Source: Neptuniibacter sp048548695 (GTDB taxonomy: Bacteria > Pseudomonadota > Gammaproteobacteria > Pseudomonadales > Balneatricaceae). Taken from it: 64,000 nucleotides of DNA. The number at the start of each line of letters is the position of its first letter. Position 1 is the stretch's first letter. Made by a program: the position numbers and the translations under genes. The DNA lies in assembly GCF_048548695.1 (NCBI RefSeq), contig NZ_JBLYIF010000009.1; one strand, written 5' to 3'. Under the pieces are notes generated by a model. The model made no database searches, was not told the DNA's origin, and saw only the letters and a program-made list of their open reading frames with translations. Positions 61,129 to 64,000 of this stretch are shown here, in pieces.

Positions 61129-64000
61129 TCATTCTCCGGACTCAGGCAAAACGATACCTGGCGTTGATTGAGATTTGCTGTTATCCGGCAAAGGGCCAAA
61201 CTGCGCCTCTGGGTTACTCCAGCTACCTGCAATGTGATATTTGACGGTGGTGAATTTCTCCAACGGGTCACCCAGCAGTTTATCCAGCAAGAACACCGCC
61301 CCCGCCACCTGAGGCGCGCCCAACAGGACACTGACCAGTGGAATATTACCGGTCACCGGCAACGCCACTTCGATATCTTTATCTACCGTTTCGTTGACCA
61401 AATCTAAACTGCCGGTTAATGCCATATTGGCGGAGGGTCCGGTTAAAAGAAACGGTGAGCGCGTTTTAGCCACACCTTGATGAATCTCATAACTGGCATC
61501 CATCAGGTCAAAAGCAACCCCACTTTTAAACAGATCGGTGAAATCCAACCGCAAACGACGACTCAGAGACTGCAGATTAAGAATGCCAAACACCCGCAAC
61601 AGGTTGCCACTGTTACCGACGTCCAACAACCGCCCATTGCGTGCTTTAAAATCAACCTGCCCAGCCAAACCCGCCAACTCAAAATCCCAAGGTGCACCCG
61701 GCCAGCTAAGTTGCGCAAAACCGTTCAACTTTTCAGTCTCTACCGCCTTGGCATAACCCCAGGTAGCTAGTGCCTGGCCAAAGTTGTCCGTTTTAATATT
61801 CAACGACAGTTCAGTGAGTGCTCGTCCATTATCCTGCCAGTCCAACTCACCCTGAATTTTCGTACCGTGCATGTCTGCCCGAATCTGTTCCACATTCAGC
61901 TGGTTCTGTTCCGGGCGCAGCAGCATCGACCAACTACCCAAGGATTTCTGGTTGACCCTAAGGTCCGCAATTTCAACATTCATCTGTGGAATATCTTCAG
62001 GCTTAGGCCCAGCTTCTGGTGCAGAAGGGGACTGCTCTGCAGATGGTTTACTGGTTTGCAAATACAGATGCGCCAACTTCAGCGTCATTGGCTGATCAGT
62101 CTCCGTAGGCAATAACAACTGCCCTTTGAGCCGCACAGATTCTCCCTGTATTAACCAACCCTGGTTATCCGGTACCACTGTCGCTGTCAAATCTTGCAAC
62201 TCCAGGCCGCCAAGGGTAAACAGGCCGGTACTGACATTGACCTCCTGCAACACCGCCCCTTTAGGCTGTTCACCCGACGCGGCCAGTAGACCGCTGCTTT
62301 GTAAGAACTGTTTAAGTTGCGAAAAGTCGACTGAGGGCAGGTGACCATCTACCCATATACCGTCAAAATCAGGCAATTTTGGTGAGGCATCACCTAAGGT
62401 GAAACGCGCTTTACGAATGGTGCCAAACTGGGTTTGCGCTACACCACTTAAGCTATCTCCCAAATTAAAGCGCAACATACGTGGTACATCACTATCACCG
62501 CCAACATCGGCCAGTAGATCAAATGGCACCACTGTAGACGCTGCTTTGCCGAGGCCATCAGGTGCCTGAATGGAAACCCCTTTAAGGTCACTTCGCAGGC
62601 TAAACTGACGGCAGGTCTGATCAGGGCATAGCTCCAGTTGTGCCTGGTAATTGAGTGAACCGTCAGCAATCTTTAATAGGTCCAGGTCCAACCATTTACG
62701 CACCTGCGCCACAGGCGCCGATCCATCCAGGTTGATACGGGTCGATCCACCTCTGGCCGTTTTGATATCGCCCTTCACCGACTGGCCGAACAATTGGCCG
62801 GTAATCGATGGGCTATTCAAACCACTACGGCTATCAAAATTAATGCGGCCGGCTAAGTTACTCAGGTTCAAGCCAAGTGCGGGAGAGTTAAAACGCCCCT
62901 TTACCACATCACTGTTGACCTGGACCGCCAACTTTCCGGACTGGGTTACAGGAATCGCCAGCTGTAGCAAGGTCTGACTATCGCCATCCATCTGCCAGCC
63001 GGCCAGACCTTCGCCCACCGTTTGCCGCAAAGGCGTTTCTGCCAACAAGCGCTCAAGATCCTTCAATGACCCGGATAAAGCACCGGTGAGCAGCAGCTCG
63101 GGGTGACTGTTTCGCAGGTAGGCATTCACATATTCAAGCTGGGTATCATAAATTTGCCCACCCTCAGCTTCTATTTGCAGATTACCTTCCCGGTAGTAGA
63201 CAAACGCATTGGTATTTTGCACCGGCGGCCAGCCTTCCTGGTAGGCAAAATCCACTGCCTGCGTATCGAAGAACATCTGCACGCTGGGCGACTGAAAGTC
63301 GTCCAGGCGACGGCGCGTATCACCATTCAATACCAGACCTGCACGCTTAACCTGACCACCCTGCAGTGCTTTGACTAACCAACTGTATAAATTGTCACCC
63401 ACCACATCAGGAGGGATATAGTGTTGCGCCTGCGTCCCCTGACTATTTTCCATGCCTATCATCAACGTCAGGCTGGTCTGCTGATCCTTGCTGTAAGGCA
63501 AACTAATACTAAACCGCCCAGCAGCCGTCACTTGGCTGTCAGACAAGTGCAACAGTTGCGAACCAACAATCACATCCTGGTCACGAAAGTGCCAATTAAT
63601 CACACCATTTGCTTGTTGGTAATGCCAGGGCGCACGGTAAAGATGAGGAAAATAGAGGCTAAAATCCTGACTATTAAGGTGTATCGCCCCCCCCGTTGGG
63701 GACAAACGTATAAGCCCTGACACCCCCCCCAGTGCAGGGACATCATGCCATGCATCTATACTGACCTGATCAAGATCAGCTTCTAGCTGAAACTCCTGCC
63801 ATACGGCCGGGTTATGCCACTGAACCACAAGGTTACGAATATCACCACGGGGCGCCATGGTGGCAAATATCTCTTCGATCTGCTGCGGCAACAGCTGATG
63901 ACTGCTCAACCAGGTTTGCAGCTCGGCCAAAGGCATGGCATCCAGCAACAGTTGAGTGGGTAATATCTGCCCCGATTGCCGTACCAGGTTCAAGCCGATC
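61129..64000 (-). CDS. yhdP: YhdP family protein, partial (C-terminal part)
   Basis: The last 957 codons or so of a very large AsmA-like protein of the YhdP family, which in E. coli spans the periplasm and helps move phospholipid to the outer membrane together with TamB and YdbH. The sequence is a long series of beta-rich repeats (for example LTLMIGMENSQGTQAQHYIP and LRVFGILNLQSLSRRLRLDF). The AsmA-like C-terminal part includes FDLMDASYEIHQGVAKTRSP. There is no stop before the right edge, and full-length proteins are about 1270 residues, so the N-terminal anchor lies outside. The nitrilase gene follows by 3 bp. Confidence 0.92.
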   Translation of the reverse strand, partial: IGLNLVRQSGQILPTQLLLDAMPLAELQTWLSSHQLLPQQIEEIFATMAPRGDIRNLVVQWHNPAVWQEFQLEADLDQVSIDAWHDVPALGGVSGLIRLSPTGGAIHLNSQDFSLYFPHLYRAPWHYQQANGVINWHFRDQDVIVGSQLLHLSDSQVTAAGRFSISLPYSKDQQTSLTLMIGMENSQGTQAQHYIPPDVVGDNLYSWLVKALQGGQVKRAGLVLNGDTRRRLDDFQSPSVQMFFDTQAVDFAYQEGWPPVQNTNAFVYYREGNLQIEAEGGQIYDTQLEYVNAYLRNSHPELLLTGALSGSLKDLERLLAETPLRQTVGEGLAGWQMDGDSQTLLQLAIPVTQSGKLAVQVNSDVVKGRFNSPALGLNLSNLAGRINFDSRSGLNSPSITGQLFGQSVKGDIKTARGGSTRINLDGSAPVAQVRKWLDLDLLKIADGSLNYQAQLELCPDQTCRQFSLRSDLKGVSIQAPDGLGKAASTVVPFDLLADVGGDSDVPRMLRFNLGDSLSGVAQTQFGTIRKARFTLGDASPKLPDFDGIWVDGHLPSVDFSQLKQFLQSSGLLAASGEQPKGAVLQEVNVSTGLFTLGGLELQDLTATVVPDNQGWLIQGESVRLKGQLLLPTETDQPMTLKLAHLYLQTSKPSAEQSPSAPEAGPKPEDIPQMNVEIADLRVNQKSLGSWSMLLRPEQNQLNVEQIRADMHGTKIQGELDWQDNGRALTELSLNIKTDNFGQALATWGYAKAVETEKLNGFAQLSWPGAPWDFELAGLAGQVDFKARNGRLLDVGNSGNLLRVFGILNLQSLSRRLRLDFTDLFKSGVAFDLMDASYEIHQGVAKTRSPFLLTGPSANMALTGSLDLVNETVDKDIEVALPVTGNIPLVSVLLGAPQVAGAVFLLDKLLGDPLEKFTTVKYHIAGSWSNPEAQFGPLPDNSKSQSTPGIVLPESGE

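Overview
The window is a gene-dense stretch of a gammaproteobacterial chromosome. Gene content and order point to a marine or aquatic member of the Oceanospirillales/Pseudomonadales grade. Three blocks follow an order I recall from Pseudomonas: groESL-fxsA-SDR-ampG-yajQ-panE, algW/degS-hisD-hisG-murA-ibaG-mla-kdsD-kdsC-lptCAB-rpoN-hpf-ptsN-rapZ-ptsO, and darP ... nitrilase-yhdP. I see no rRNA, tRNA, CRISPR array, insertion sequence or recognisable prophage.

Layout. 1-4312: the end of argF, metR, a class II DAHP synthase, yqcC and a DUF3549 gene. 4334-7802 (minus): a lambda-P-like and DnaT-like primosomal pair with overlapping reading frames, a CBS-domain protein, purU and a pterin-carbinolamine dehydratase. 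7904-10918 (plus): an overlapping operon of an AMP-phosphorylase-like enzyme, a divergent PRPP synthetase and an AlkB-family dioxygenase. 10915-18099: mostly minus-strand single genes (flavodoxin, cytochrome c, class I fumarase, UbiA-family prenyltransferase, trhP, thpR, a coiled-coil membrane protein). 18231-26417: groESL with a heat-shock-type promoter, fxsA, an SDR with a structured upstream region, ampG, yajQ, panE, a PduO-type adenosyltransferase and a small six-cysteine secreted protein. 26425-31753: an HDOD-GAF protein, nnrS behind an FNR/DNR-type box, acuI divergent from a GntR regulator across a 17-bp palindrome, and zapG.

31772-53184 is the envelope and nitrogen-PTS core. A Nif3-like gene and a DegS/AlgW protease are followed by a four-gene surface-glycan cassette (glycosyltransferase, polysaccharide pyruvyl transferase, nitroreductase-like protein, O-antigen ligase-like protein). 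The cassette lies between the protease and hisD, where Pseudomonas carries hisC. Then come hisD-hisG-murA-ibaG, the mla lipid-transport operon, yrbG-kdsD-kdsC-lptC-lptA-lptB (Kdo synthesis and LPS export), rpoN-hpf-ptsN-rapZ-ptsO, and mgtE and darP beyond.

55167-64000: an RluA-family pseudouridine synthase, a PAS-GGDEF diguanylate cyclase, a divergent AraC regulator/SLC13 transporter pair, a secreted protein of unknown function, a nitrilase-family amidase and the C-terminal part of the very large YhdP-like protein, which runs off the right edge.

The points most worth a second look are the DnaT/lambda-P pair, the AMP-phosphorylase/PRPP-synthetase operon, the mirror-symmetric twin-CX3C secreted protein, the acuI/GntR palindrome, the FNR-type nnrS promoter, the structured element upstream of the SDR and the glycan cassette. 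All family assignments come from reading the translations and from memory of the families; no database search was run.
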